Part shown: positions 1 through 8,268 of the stretch, piece by piece | Position numbering within the stretch: position 1 is the first letter of the stretch | Layout of the letters: each line of letters starts with the position of its first letter | Source: JAUASW01 sp036880965 | Lineage (GTDB): Bacteria; Pseudomonadota; Gammaproteobacteria; Burkholderiales; Burkholderiaceae_C | Assembly: GCF_036880965.1 (NCBI RefSeq) | Contig: NZ_JBAJMV010000007.1 | Location: 1 to 64,000 of the forward strand | Direction of reading: 5' to 3' | Length of the DNA: 64,000 nt | Notes under the pieces: generated by a model | What the model saw: the letters and a program-made list of their open reading frames with translations, nothing else | Database searches by the model: none | Told to the model about the DNA's origin: nothing | Translations under genes and position numbers: made by a program

Positions 1-549
1 CGTGTCGCCTTCCAGCGCCAGCTTGGCCGAACCCTTGATGATCGGGGTGTCGTCGCCCGGGAAGTCGTACTTGGACAGCAGCTCGCGCACTTCCATTTCG
101 ACCAGCTCCAGCAGCTCGGCGTCGTCCACCATGTCGCACTTGTTCAGGAACACGATGATGTACTTCACGCCCACTTGGCGAGCCAGCAGGATGTGCTCGC
201 GCGTCTGGGGCATCGGGCCGTCAGCGGCCGAGCACACCAGGATCGCGCCGTCCATCTGTGCCGCGCCCGTGATCATGTTCTTCACATAGTCAGCGTGGCC
301 CGGGCAGTCAACGTGAGCGTAGTGGCGGTTGGCCGTTTCGTACTCGACGTGCGCGGTGTTGATCGTGATACCACGGGCCTTTTCTTCAGGAGCCGCGTCG
401 ATCTGGTCGTAGGCCTTGGCCTCGCCGCCGAACTTCTTCGACAGCACCGTGGCGATTGCAGCCGTCAGCGTGGTCTTGCCGTGGTCAACGTGACCGATCG
501 TGCCCACATTGACGTGCGGCTTGGTCCGTTCGAATTTACCTTTTGCCAT
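1..549 (-). CDS. tuf: Elongation factor Tu, N-terminal part (cut by window edge)
   Basis: EF-Tu carries aminoacyl-tRNA to the ribosome as a GTP complex in the cytoplasm. The visible 183 residues begin MAKGKFERTKPHVNVGTIGH and contain the G1 loop GHVDHGKT (residues 19-26), the G3 motif DCPGHAD (about 81-87) and the G4 motif NKCD (about 136-139), so this is the GTPase domain. The remaining two beta-barrel domains lie beyond base 1. The gene sits directly downstream of tRNA-Tyr, tRNA-Gly and tRNA-Thr on the same strand, the classic tRNA-tufB arrangement that in Burkholderiales precedes secE-nusG. A second tuf copy near rpsL-fusA is expected elsewhere in the genome (family knowledge, not seen here). 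Confidence 0.98.
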   Translation of the reverse strand, partial: MAKGKFERTKPHVNVGTIGHVDHGKTTLTAAIATVLSKKFGGEAKAYDQIDAAPEEKARGITINTAHVEYETANRHYAHVDCPGHADYVKNMITGAAQMDGAILVCSAADGPMPQTREHILLARQVGVKYIIVFLNKCDMVDDAELLELVEMEVRELLSKYDFPGDDTPIIKGSAKLALEGDT

Positions 550-599
550 CTTGCGCTCCTGGCGATCAGATCAAAAACAACAAGGGGGAAGAAAAGAGG

Positions 600-674
<75 letters not shown>

Positions 675-782
675 ATCGACACAGGTTTGACGGCCACCCT
701 CTTGGTGACCGACCGGCAAACCGGTGCCGACGACTTCTCTTTTTGACGACTTCTTCTACTGCCGCAGAACCTGCCCCATCGC

Positions 783-856
783 TGGAGCGGGAAACGGGAA
801 TCGAACCCGTGTCATTAGCTTGGAAGGCTAAGGTTCTACCATTGAACTACTCCCGC
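783..856 (-). tRNA. tRNA-Gly (UCC anticodon)
   Basis: The minus strand folds with acceptor GCGGGAG paired to TTCCCGC (one G-U pair), anticodon TCC in CTTCCAA, T-loop GGTTCGATTCC, discriminator T and encoded CCA at 783-785. It is the middle tRNA of the Tyr-Gly-Thr-tuf transcription unit. Confidence 0.97.
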
Positions 857-916
857 CCGGGAGCAACACCTGCCGCCAAGATCGCACCCTTTCGGGCCGG
901 TTCGAGACGTTCGCTT

Positions 917-1002
917 TGGTGGAGGAGGCTGGATTCGAACCAGCGTACGCGTTAGCGGGCAGATTTACAGTCTGCTGCCTTTAACCACTCGGCCACCCCT
1001 CC
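917..1002 (-). tRNA. tRNA-Tyr (GUA anticodon)
   Basis: This is an 86-base class II tRNA with a long variable arm. The acceptor is GGAGGGG paired to CCTCCTC region bases 921-927, the anticodon is GTA (ACTGTAAAT), the T-loop reads GGTTCGAATCC, and CCA is encoded at 917-919. It is the first gene of the tRNA-tuf unit. Confidence 0.97.
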
Positions 1003-1016
1003 GAAGCGAGCCCACG

Positions 1017-1044
1017 ACTATAGCACAGCATTTTTGGTCAGCAA
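1017..1044 (-). promoter_or_regulatory. Probable sigma-70 promoter of the tRNA-tuf unit
   Basis: On the minus strand TTGCTG (1039-1044) and TATAGT (1017-1022) are spaced by 16 bases. The bases after the -10 are GC-rich (CGTGGGCTCGC), the type of discriminator typical of stringently controlled stable-RNA promoters. It ends 15 bases before tRNA-Tyr, so the primary transcript would start just ahead of the tRNA. Confidence 0.55.
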
Positions 1045-1206
1045 AGCAATTTCACCCCAAGGCCAGCAAGACGACCTCCGCGCTCGGACAGCCCACAAGC
1101 AGAGATCGCCGGCCAGCACAGGTTCGGTCGCACGAGCACCCTCCCGGAGCGCGGGCCAGCAATACCACCATCACCCGGCATGCAGCAGACCAAAGAAGAA
1201 CCGGCC

Positions 1207-1224
1207 ATACCAATCTACTACCAA
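1207..1224 (-). promoter_or_regulatory. NagQ-like operator box (distal)
   Basis: The plus strand reads ATACCAATCTACTACCAA, that is TGGTAGT-N4-TGGTAT on the minus strand. The two ACCA cores are 11 bases apart, as in the boxes at the nag operon promoter (13584-13723). It lies 275 bases before the receptor start, so it may be an auxiliary site or a chance match. Confidence 0.4.
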
Positions 1225-1331
1225 GCACAGGAACCCAGGCTGCGCAAGTCGCGCACCTCCATTTTCAGGGGGATCCTGCCGCCATCTCGCGTCGGGAAAG
1301 CAACGCGCAAGGGAAAACGCGAACTCAAAAG

Positions 1332-1381
1332 TGGTAGCAAAGTGGCACTACTGAACAGTATAGTGGCATGGCATTGGTTGC
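1332..1381 (+). promoter_or_regulatory. Promoter region of the TonB receptor with two NagQ-like boxes
   Basis: A TATAGT -10 candidate lies at 1359-1364. It is flanked by TGGTAGC-AAAG-TGGCACT (1332-1349) and TGGCATG-GCAT-TGGTTGC (1364-1381). Each is a direct repeat of a TGG core with an 11-base period, like the boxes upstream of nagK, though more degenerate. I found no convincing -35 hexamer. A start near 1371 would give a leader of about 128 bases. The boxes would cover the -35 area and the start point, consistent with repression by the GntR protein encoded at 11904-12650 (inference). Confidence 0.45.
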
Positions 1382-1498
1382 ACTTACACGTCCCCTGGAG
1401 GCGCCAGCCCCATGCCACTTGCCTAACTGGTATGCGTTGGTTCCACGTTTCAACAGGCCGAGATTGATCCCTACAGGCCATTTCGAGGAGCAGTTCAT

Positions 1499-4138
1499 AT
1501 GAAGGTCAAGAAGACCCCAGTCGCCGCAGCGGTGTCCATCACCCTGCTTGCTGCCGCGTTTGCAGCACATGCTCAGCAAGCTGAGCCGGCGAAGAAAGAA
1601 GCCGCCCAGCTGGAGCAAGTGGTTGTCACGGGTATCCGTGCATCGCTGCAGACGGCTGCCAACATCAAGAAGAACGCCAACGCCGTGGTGGACGCCGTGT
1701 CTGCCGAAGACATCGGCAAGCTGCCGGACTCGGACGTGGGCCAATCGCTGGGCCGCATCCCGGGCATCTCGGTGGGCCGCGCGTTCGGTCAAGGCGCGAC
1801 GGTGTCGATCCGCGGCTCTGACCCGCAGATGACCTACACGACCCTGAACGGCCAGACCGTCGCTTCGACCGGCTGGTATGACCAGCTGGACATCGACCGC
1901 TCGTTCAACTACTCGCTGCTGCCCTCCGAACTGATCGGCGGCATGAAGGTCTACAAGTCCTCGCAAGCCGACCTGACCGAAGGCGGCATCGGCGGCACCG
2001 TGATCGTCAACACCCGCAAGCCGCTGGAAATGCCTGCCAACACCGGCTTCGCCAGCATCAAGTACGGCAAGGGCACGATCAGCGACGCCGAGAAGGAAAT
2101 CTCGGGCCTGTACAGCTTCAAGAATGATGCACGCACCTTCGGCGCCCTGATCGCCGTGGGCCATTCGGACGGCTCCTACATCCGCCGTGGCATCGAGGCC
2201 GACAGCCGCTGGTCGTCGGACATCGCTCCGACCGCCTTCGTGCAAGACCGCAAGCGCGATGCCATCAACCTGTCGCTGCAAGCCAAGCCGGTGCAAGGCC
2301 TGGAGATGGGCCTGAACATCCTGAAGCTCAAGCTGGCGGCCGACAACTCCAACAGCAGCGACTACATCTTCCACGATGCCAACTGCGACAAGCGCAACAC
2401 AGCCGTCAAGTCGCCCTGGAATCCCGATGGCATGTGCCTGCACAGCACCACCACGGCCGCCAAGCCGCTGATGAACCAGTTCTTCCAGAACTGGGCTCGT
2501 GCTGCTGAAATGACTTCGGACAGCGTGACCTTCGACGGCCACTACCAGACCGAAGGCGCCAAGTTTGACGTCGTCGTCGGCAACACCAAGGCCGACGGCG
2601 GCACATCGCTGACGACCAACTACGCCTACGGCTGGTGGGACAAGCCGGCCAAGTGGCAAGGCACGATCGACGCCACCGGCAAGCAGATCGTTCTGAGCCC
2701 GACCTCGAACCAGTCCTTCAGCGCCGCCAACCTGCCTGCGACCAGCTCGCCGGAAACCTGGGCAACCTCGCGCGGCCCCAACAAGGACCAGGAAAAGTTC
2801 GGCCAACTCGATGCCACCTTCGACCTGGCATGGGGTGCCCTGACCTCGTTCAAGACCGGCGTCCGCCTGGCTGACCACACCTTCGAGAAGCGCTCCTACC
2901 GTCCGGTCTGGAACGCCACGATCGCCCCGGTCAACACCGCCAGCCTCTATGAAGGCCAGGTCGGCGTCGCCAGCTGGGAGATCCCGCGTCCGAACATCGG
3001 TGCCATGCTGGCCAACACCAGCAAGAACATCTCGGGCTGGATCGAAGACCGCTCGGCCTTCAGCGAGCTGAACGAAAAGAACAAGGCCATTTACGGCATG
3101 TTCGAATTCGAAGCCGAGAAGATTCGCGGCAACTTCGGCCTGCGCTACATCTCGACCGATGTGAAGAACACCGGCTTCGCGTTTGACGGCACGCCGCTGG
3201 CTGCGGGCGACTACGCCGGCAACGAGAACTGGGGCCGTGGTTTTGCAGTCAAGAAGTCCAGCTACAACGATGTGCTGCCCAGCCTGAACATCGCCTTCGA
3301 CCTGCGCAGCGACCTGATCCTGCGTGCCGCTGCCTCGCAAGCCATCACCCGCCCGAACTTCGTCAACATGTTTGGCGTGTCGGTGTCGGGCTACAACGAT
3401 GACCGCGTCGGCAACGAAACCTGGACGCTGGGCAATGTCGGCCTGAAGCCGATGAAGTCGAGCCAGATCGACCTGAGCCTGGAGTACTACTACGGCAAGG
3501 GCAACCTGATCTCGGCCACCTACTTCAACAAGGACATCTCGAACTTCATCACCGCCAATGTGCTGACCAACCAGAAGGTCGGCCTGGTCGATCCGAAGTC
3601 CAAGGTCGACAACTGGACGGTGCAGAGCTTCGTGAATGCCGGCGGTGGCCGCCTGCAAGGTCTGGAACTGCAGATCAACCATGCCTTGGGCAACGGCTTC
3701 GGCGTGTCGGCGAACTACACCTTCACCGAAGGCACCGCACCGGCCAGCAGCTATGCCGACAACCTGGGCATCTTCACCCAGTCGTCCAAGCACAACATCA
3801 ATGCCGTGGGTTACTACGAAGACCAGAACTACTCCGCTCGCCTGGCCTACAACTGGCGTTCGAAGTACATGATCCGCGAGAACTCGTACTGGTACGGCAA
3901 CCGCATGCATGACGGCTACGGCACGCTGGACGCGAGCTTCGGCTGGAACATCACCAAGAACCTCAAGCTGAGCCTGGACGTGACGAACCTGTTGAAGAAG
4001 GACGACATCCAGTACGGCGCGATGGACGCGAGCCTGCCGGCCGACGTGCTGCACAAGGACCCGCTGAAGGCAGGCTTCCCGGCCTGGTCCTTCTCTGGCG
4101 AGCGCACCTACAAGATTGGCCTCAGCGCCAAGTTCTGA
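1499..4138 (+). CDS. TonB-dependent outer-membrane receptor, probably for chito-oligosaccharides
   Basis: This 879-residue protein is an outer-membrane active transporter energised by TonB-ExbBD. Residues 1-25 form a signal peptide ending AAHA. A TonB box follows (EQVVVTGIRAS from residue 39), then a plug domain (about 57-175) with the LPDSDVGQSLGRIPGISV type of motif, and a beta-barrel ending in a terminal Phe (GLSAKF). The plug wording is typical of the TonB receptor subfamily used for carbohydrates in Xanthomonas and Caulobacter. NagQ-like boxes upstream and the neighbouring nag operon suggest GlcNAc or chito-oligosaccharide uptake; the substrate is inferred. ATG at 1499 follows the ribosome site GAGGAG. 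A strong terminator follows at 4162. Confidence 0.9.
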   Translation: MKVKKTPVAAAVSITLLAAAFAAHAQQAEPAKKEAAQLEQVVVTGIRASLQTAANIKKNANAVVDAVSAEDIGKLPDSDVGQSLGRIPGISVGRAFGQGATVSIRGSDPQMTYTTLNGQTVASTGWYDQLDIDRSFNYSLLPSELIGGMKVYKSSQADLTEGGIGGTVIVNTRKPLEMPANTGFASIKYGKGTISDAEKEISGLYSFKNDARTFGALIAVGHSDGSYIRRGIEADSRWSSDIAPTAFVQDRKRDAINLSLQAKPVQGLEMGLNILKLKLAADNSNSSDYIFHDANCDKRNTAVKSPWNPDGMCLHSTTTAAKPLMNQFFQNWARAAEMTSDSVTFDGHYQTEGAKFDVVVGNTKADGGTSLTTNYAYGWWDKPAKWQGTIDATGKQIVLSPTSNQSFSAANLPATSSPETWATSRGPNKDQEKFGQLDATFDLAWGALTSFKTGVRLADHTFEKRSYRPVWNATIAPVNTASLYEGQVGVASWEIPRPNIGAMLANTSKNISGWIEDRSAFSELNEKNKAIYGMFEFEAEKIRGNFGLRYISTDVKNTGFAFDGTPLAAGDYAGNENWGRGFAVKKSSYNDVLPSLNIAFDLRSDLILRAAASQAITRPNFVNMFGVSVSGYNDDRVGNETWTLGNVGLKPMKSSQIDLSLEYYYGKGNLISATYFNKDISNFITANVLTNQKVGLVDPKSKVDNWTVQSFVNAGGGRLQGLELQINHALGNGFGVSANYTFTEGTAPASSYADNLGIFTQSSKHNINAVGYYEDQNYSARLAYNWRSKYMIRENSYWYGNRMHDGYGTLDASFGWNITKNLKLSLDVTNLLKKDDIQYGAMDASLPADVLHKDPLKAGFPAWSFSGERTYKIGLSAKF

Positions 4139-4161
4139 TCGAGGTCCATTCGATCACTTTC

Positions 4162-4190
4162 AAAGCCCGGCAGCCGCCGGGCTTTTTTTT
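4162..4190 (+). terminator. Rho-independent terminator after the TonB receptor
   Basis: AAAGCCCGGC (4162-4171) pairs perfectly with GCCGGGCTTT (4176-4185) around the loop AGCC, followed by a run of eight T. The A-run on the left means it could also stop the minus-strand nag operon that ends at 4201. Confidence 0.92.
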
Positions 4191-4200
4191 GCTCGTGGCC

Positions 4201-4935
4201 TCAGAAGTCGTAGAAGGTGTTGACCGTCAGGCGACCCCGGCGCGGATCGCTCGTGATGCTGCGCTGCGGATTGATGCAGGCCGTGTGCAGCAGGCTGCCG
4301 CGGTAGATCACCAGGCGATTGAAACGCGCGGGCATCATGCCCAGGAACTCGAAGTGCTCGTCGCCCTCATCGAAGTAGCGCGGCTTGGGTGGGCTGGCGT
4401 TGAGCTCGGCATAGTAGGTGTCGAGATAGCGCTCGCTGGTGTCCGCCGTGATCTGCTGCAGGCAAGTGGTCTTGTGGCGATAGAAGCCGGTGCCCCCGTG
4501 GTTCTCATCGCAGAGAAAGAGCAGCACTGCCATGTGATGCGCCGTACTGGCATCGAAGTGAGGCGTGCGCTGCAAAGGTCCGAGCGCCTCCGGCCTCATC
4601 GTGGTGAGCGAGAAAGTGCAATCGCTCTTGCGCATCTTCAGCGACTCATCGACCTGGAAATTGAGCCGTATCAGCGGCTCCATCAGCGCGGTGAGATTGG
4701 CTGAGTAGTCTGCGGGCACGCGCGCCCGAATGCCGGGGTAGCCCTTGCCTTCGTTCATGCCCGGGCAAGGCTGGAACTCGCTCTTGCAGGCAGCCTCGAG
4801 AAGCGCCTGCGGGTCTTGCAGAAAGTCGTCGATGAAGACCACCTGATGCTCACCCACCTGCACCGACTGGATGTTGGGCGGCATGCGGATCTGGAAGGCA
4901 TTGAGGCTCATGGTCGCAACTGTAGCGGGCGTCAT
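4201..4935 (-). CDS. DUF6445 family protein, 2-oxoglutarate/Fe(II) oxygenase-like
   Basis: This 244-residue cytoplasmic protein has no signal peptide. It shows the pattern of a 2-oxoglutarate/iron(II) dioxygenase: HxD (His126-Phe-Asp128), a distal His217 in LLHTA, and Arg235 in RLTVN as a possible 2-oxoglutarate anchor. Its length and ending match the DUF6445 family, which I know mainly as a companion of TonB receptors in carbohydrate loci; its substrate is unknown. It is the last gene of the nag operon, 15 bases after nagX, and faces the TonB receptor across a shared terminator. Start ATG at 4935 has AAGG upstream; ATG at 4911 is an alternative. Confidence 0.7.
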   Translation of the reverse strand: MTPATVATMSLNAFQIRMPPNIQSVQVGEHQVVFIDDFLQDPQALLEAACKSEFQPCPGMNEGKGYPGIRARVPADYSANLTALMEPLIRLNFQVDESLKMRKSDCTFSLTTMRPEALGPLQRTPHFDASTAHHMAVLLFLCDENHGGTGFYRHKTTCLQQITADTSERYLDTYYAELNASPPKPRYFDEGDEHFEFLGMMPARFNRLVIYRGSLLHTACINPQRSITSDPRRGRLTVNTFYDF

Positions 4936-4950
4936 GTCGCCAGACCTTGG

Positions 4951-6012
4951 TCAGACCTTGATGTAGATGCGGCGCTTGTCCAGCCCGCGCACGATCACCG
5001 CCCAGGCGGCTACGAACACCAGTGCAAAGGCGACTGACTGGCCGTAGGGGCCAACGAGTGGTGCGAGCCAACCGAAGCCCTTGGCATAGATGGGTGTCAT
5101 CCAGCCGAAGCCTTCAAGCAGCACGGCGCACATCCATGCACCGGCATAAGCGGCAATGGCGTTCAGGCCGAAAGCGCGGCCCCAAGGATGCCCGCCCTTC
5201 TGGTCAACCCAGACATGGACCGCGGCCAGTGCAAGCGCGGCCAGGCCACCGGTCCAGAGCACAAAGGAGGATGTCCACAACTGCTTGTTCATCGGCAACG
5301 ATGCCGACCAGGCAAGTCCCAGGGCGGCAGCCAGCACGCCGGCGCCCAGCAGGTTCACGGTCTGCCCGCGCCGCAGCAGATGGCCGCAAAGCAGGCCGAA
5401 CACGCAGGTGGCCAGCGCACCGAGCGTGGAGAGCAGCCCTTCCGGATCGAAGGCCACGCCGCTCGCTGCATCCCACTCATAGGCGAAGCGGCCGAGCACG
5501 GCAGTGTCGATGCGTTGCGCAAGGCCGCCCAACTTCTCGAGGGTCGCGTCGCCATGCAGCAAGGCGCCATAACCAGCGAGCAGCACCGTGAACAAGGCCC
5601 ATTGCATGCGCGGGCGCAGGTAGATCGTCACCAGCCCCGCGAAGGCAAAGCAGATGCCGATTCGCTGCAGCACGCCCATCACGCGGAACTCGGGCTTGTT
5701 CATCAGCCACCACGCCAGCGCATGCAGCGTGAGGCCGAGGCCGATGATGCGCACGCTGCGAACGAGCACCGCCGTGCGCAGCGGCGCCGTTGCAGCACCG
5801 GAGTCAATGCGAGGGCCAAGACTCAGTGCCGAAGAGACGCCAACGATGAACAGGAAGAACGGGAAGATCAGGTCGGTTGGCGTGAAGCCGTGCCAGGCGG
5901 CATGCTCCAGCGGCCAGTACACATGGCCCCAGTCGCCCGGGTTGTTGACCAGCAGCATGGCAGCCACGCTCAGGCCGCGCAGGGCATCGACCGAATCGAG
6001 ACGACGGCTCAT
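4951..6012 (-). CDS. nagX: NagX-like membrane protein (heparan-alpha-glucosaminide N-acetyltransferase homologue)
   Basis: This 353-residue inner-membrane protein has about ten hydrophobic helices. It begins RLDSVDALRGLSVAAMLLV, the signature of the acyltransferase family that includes human HGSNAT and bacterial NagX (COG4299). The conserved histidine block appears as AAWHGFTPTDLIFPFFLF near residues 38-55. In proteobacterial GlcNAc regulons NagX is thought to act on GlcNAc or its oligosaccharides at the membrane, but its reaction is not settled. It lies 23 bases after the GH16-like gene in the same operon. ATG at 6012 is preceded by GAAGG. Confidence 0.85.
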   Translation of the reverse strand: MSRRLDSVDALRGLSVAAMLLVNNPGDWGHVYWPLEHAAWHGFTPTDLIFPFFLFIVGVSSALSLGPRIDSGAATAPLRTAVLVRSVRIIGLGLTLHALAWWLMNKPEFRVMGVLQRIGICFAFAGLVTIYLRPRMQWALFTVLLAGYGALLHGDATLEKLGGLAQRIDTAVLGRFAYEWDAASGVAFDPEGLLSTLGALATCVFGLLCGHLLRRGQTVNLLGAGVLAAALGLAWSASLPMNKQLWTSSFVLWTGGLAALALAAVHVWVDQKGGHPWGRAFGLNAIAAYAGAWMCAVLLEGFGWMTPIYAKGFGWLAPLVGPYGQSVAFALVFVAAWAVIVRGLDKRRIYIKV

Positions 6013-6035
6013 CAGGCGCCTTCAGAAGTCAGGGA

Positions 6036-6926
6036 TCAGAAATCGCAGCGGCTCTCGAGCCCGCTGGCCGGCACGGTGTCTTCACGCGACACGCCGCGGC
6101 GGCGGTAGTCCTGCACCGCAGCGTCAACTTCGGCCGGACTCAGAAGGGCATTGCGCGCATGGAAAACCCAATCCACCTCCTGCTGCCAGCGGCGCGGCTC
6201 TTCGCTCCTGGCCAGCAGGCCGCCGGGCGAGAACCAGAGGTTGAAGCTGATCGCCAGCGGCACAACGGGGTAGTTGCGGCCGCCATGACGTGCCAGCTCG
6301 CGGCCATCGAGGAACCAGCGCACCTTGCCCTCGCCCACCTGCATCTGCAGCGTGTGCCAGCCGTTCAGCGAACCGAATTCCTCATGCTGCTGATTGTGGG
6401 CATCCCAGGGGTCGATGCGCACCGTCTGCCAGCTGATGCCGTAGAGCCGCGTCTTCTCGCTGCCCCAGCCGCCATTGGCCAGATACTCCCAGTCCAGCTC
6501 GCTGAACTGCGGGTCGTAGTCGTGGCGCAGCGGTGCCACGGCATAGAAGGTCTGGATGACAGGGTCGCCGTCGATGCCGCTGAACGGCTGGTCGTTGAAG
6601 CGAATGCGCGCGGCGTAGGTGCCTTCAAGGTACTTGCGCTGATGGCAGATCTGCGCCTGCTCGGTGCCCGCTCCAGTGCCATCGGTGCGGCCGCTCAGGC
6701 GCAGGAGGCGATTGCCCTTTTGCGCCGGGTCGTCCACCAGGCTCAGGCCAGCAGCCTTCCAGCTTGCGCCTTCGACGCCGGGATGGCCGGCCTTGCTGCG
6801 TGCGGTCCAGCCGTGGCTGAACAGCGCGACGACATCGGCTTGCGAAAAATCGTCGAACAAGCGTTCGGGCGCAGCTGCATGTGCGCCCGTCGATGCGAGC
6901 AGCAGCACCAGCAATAGGGACCTCAT
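6036..6926 (-). CDS. Exported GH16-like glycoside hydrolase in the nag operon
   Basis: This 296-residue protein has a signal peptide (MRSLLLVLLLASTGAHA) and a concanavalin-like jelly-roll layout. SELDWEY carries the GH16 catalytic pattern E-x-D-x-E at Glu143, Asp145 and Glu147, and downstream strands contain GWHTLQMQVGEGKVRWFLDG, typical of GH16/laminarinase-fold enzymes. The family includes beta-glucanases, keratanases/endo-beta-galactosidases and fungal chitin-glucan transglycosylases. Its place between a permease and nagX suggests a GlcNAc-containing substrate, but that is inference. The ATG at 6926 overlaps the MFS stop by four bases (ATGA), so translation is coupled. Confidence 0.75.
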   Translation of the reverse strand: MRSLLLVLLLASTGAHAAAPERLFDDFSQADVVALFSHGWTARSKAGHPGVEGASWKAAGLSLVDDPAQKGNRLLRLSGRTDGTGAGTEQAQICHQRKYLEGTYAARIRFNDQPFSGIDGDPVIQTFYAVAPLRHDYDPQFSELDWEYLANGGWGSEKTRLYGISWQTVRIDPWDAHNQQHEEFGSLNGWHTLQMQVGEGKVRWFLDGRELARHGGRNYPVVPLAISFNLWFSPGGLLARSEEPRRWQQEVDWVFHARNALLSPAEVDAAVQDYRRRGVSREDTVPASGLESRCDF

Positions 6927-8218
6927 GCGCTGGCCGTTGCTTCGCTCTGCTTCGCAGCCTCCGAGCCCTCGCGACCCGGGATGCGCACGAAGAACATCAG
7001 GATGAAGGCCGGCACACCACAGGCAATCGTCCAGAGGAAGAACTGCTGGTAGCCCAGCGCCAGCTGAATGTCGCCGCTGATGGTCTTGGACAGGATGAAG
7101 CCCAGCTGCATCACGCCCGAACCCAGCGCGTAATGGGCAGTCTGGAACTTGCCCGGCGCCACGGCCTGCATGATGTAGAGAATCATCCCGACGAAGCCGA
7201 AGCCGTAGCCGAACATCTCGACGCTCACCGCAGCGCCGATATGGAACGAGTCCGTCGGCAGCGTCACGCTCAAGTAGTAGAAGACCGCGTTGGGCACCGC
7301 CATCGCAATAATCAGGATGGGCATCGCTCGCTTCAGGCTCAGCCACGAGGTGAAGTAGCCACCCAGGATGCTGCCAACCAGGAAGGCTGCCGTGCCGGCC
7401 GTGCCGTAGATGGCACCCACCTGCTCGGTGGTCAGGCCGAGCCCGCCTTTGTCGCGAGCCTCGATCAAGAACAGCGGCCCGATCGTCTGCACCTGGCCTT
7501 CGGCAAAACGGAACAGCACGATGAAGAGAATGGCCAGCCAGATGCCTGGCTTCTTGAGGAAGTCGACGATCACTTCCTTGAGCGTCTTCACGATGCTGGC
7601 CGCGCTCAGCGAGGCATGCTCGGTGTTCAACGCACCCGGCAAGGCCCAGGCGTTGTAGCTCGCCAGCAGCGCCAGCACGACGGCCAGCAGGGAGAAGATC
7701 GTCGACCAGGCGTTGAACACGCCGATGGACTTCTCCAGATGCCCGGCCAGCACCAGCAGGCCACCCAGCGTGAGGAACTTCGAGGCGTTGAAGAATGCGC
7801 CCTGCCAGCCGGCGTAGGCTGCCTGCGACTTCGCATCGAGCGAGGCCATGTAGAGGCCGTCGCAGGCGATGTCATGCGTGGCTGAGGCGTACGCCAGCAG
7901 GAACAGCACCGCAATTGCTGCCTGGAAATACATCGGCAACTGCAGCGCACCGGCCATCAAGGCCAGGCCGGCCGCGCCGGTGAACTGCATCGCCACGACG
8001 ATCAGCTTCTTGCTGCGCGCCAGCTCCAGGAAGGGGCTCCACAAGGGCTTGATCGCCCAGGCCAGGCCCAGGAGGCCGGTCCAGCGGGCGATCTGGTCGT
8101 TGGCCACACCCATGTTCTTGAACATCAGGCCCGCGATCAACATCACGACGAAGAACTGCATGCCCTGCACGAAGTACAGGCTCGGCACCCAGGTGATGGG
8201 CGAACGTTGCTGGCTCAT
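6923..8218 (-). CDS. MFS permease, AmpG/NagP-like sugar transporter
   Basis: This 431-residue inner-membrane protein has about twelve hydrophobic segments. Features such as THDIACDGLYMASLD (after helix 4) and WAIKPLWSPFLE resemble AmpG-type permeases, which import GlcNAc-anhydromuramyl sugars. In Xanthomonas- and Shewanella-type nag loci MFS proteins (NagP) import GlcNAc. Together with the cytosolic kinase nagK it would give a non-PTS route in which free GlcNAc or chitobiose enters and is phosphorylated inside. The start has an excellent ribosome site, GAGGAGAAGAACC before ATG. It lies 50 bases after the hexosaminidase gene. Confidence 0.85.
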   Translation of the reverse strand: MSQQRSPITWVPSLYFVQGMQFFVVMLIAGLMFKNMGVANDQIARWTGLLGLAWAIKPLWSPFLELARSKKLIVVAMQFTGAAGLALMAGALQLPMYFQAAIAVLFLLAYASATHDIACDGLYMASLDAKSQAAYAGWQGAFFNASKFLTLGGLLVLAGHLEKSIGVFNAWSTIFSLLAVVLALLASYNAWALPGALNTEHASLSAASIVKTLKEVIVDFLKKPGIWLAILFIVLFRFAEGQVQTIGPLFLIEARDKGGLGLTTEQVGAIYGTAGTAAFLVGSILGGYFTSWLSLKRAMPILIIAMAVPNAVFYYLSVTLPTDSFHIGAAVSVEMFGYGFGFVGMILYIMQAVAPGKFQTAHYALGSGVMQLGFILSKTISGDIQLALGYQQFFLWTIACGVPAFILMFFVRIPGREGSEAAKQSEATASA

Positions 8219-8268
8219 GGTTCTTCTCCTCGTCTGTCTTGTTGTCGTGATCGTCGGGAAGGCTCTGT

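Larger units (their letters stand above)
1045..1498. other. Non-coding region upstream of the TonB receptor
   Basis: No credible gene is present in this 454-base stretch. It holds one NagQ-like box at 1207-1224 and a promoter with two further boxes at 1332-1381 (listed separately). Short open frames on both strands here lack ribosome sites and recognisable protein features. Confidence 0.6.

Noticed and set aside
1429..1446. TGGTATG-CGT-TGGTTCC as a further NagQ box
   Set aside because: The two TGG cores are 10 rather than 11 bases apart and the second half is poor, so I did not count it with the other boxes.
1325..4054. 909-codon open frame on the minus strand opposite the TonB receptor
   Set aside because: It is antisense to a well-supported receptor, has low-complexity Val/Ala/Gly/Arg/His composition, no domain and no ribosome site; it arises from codon bias in GC-rich DNA.
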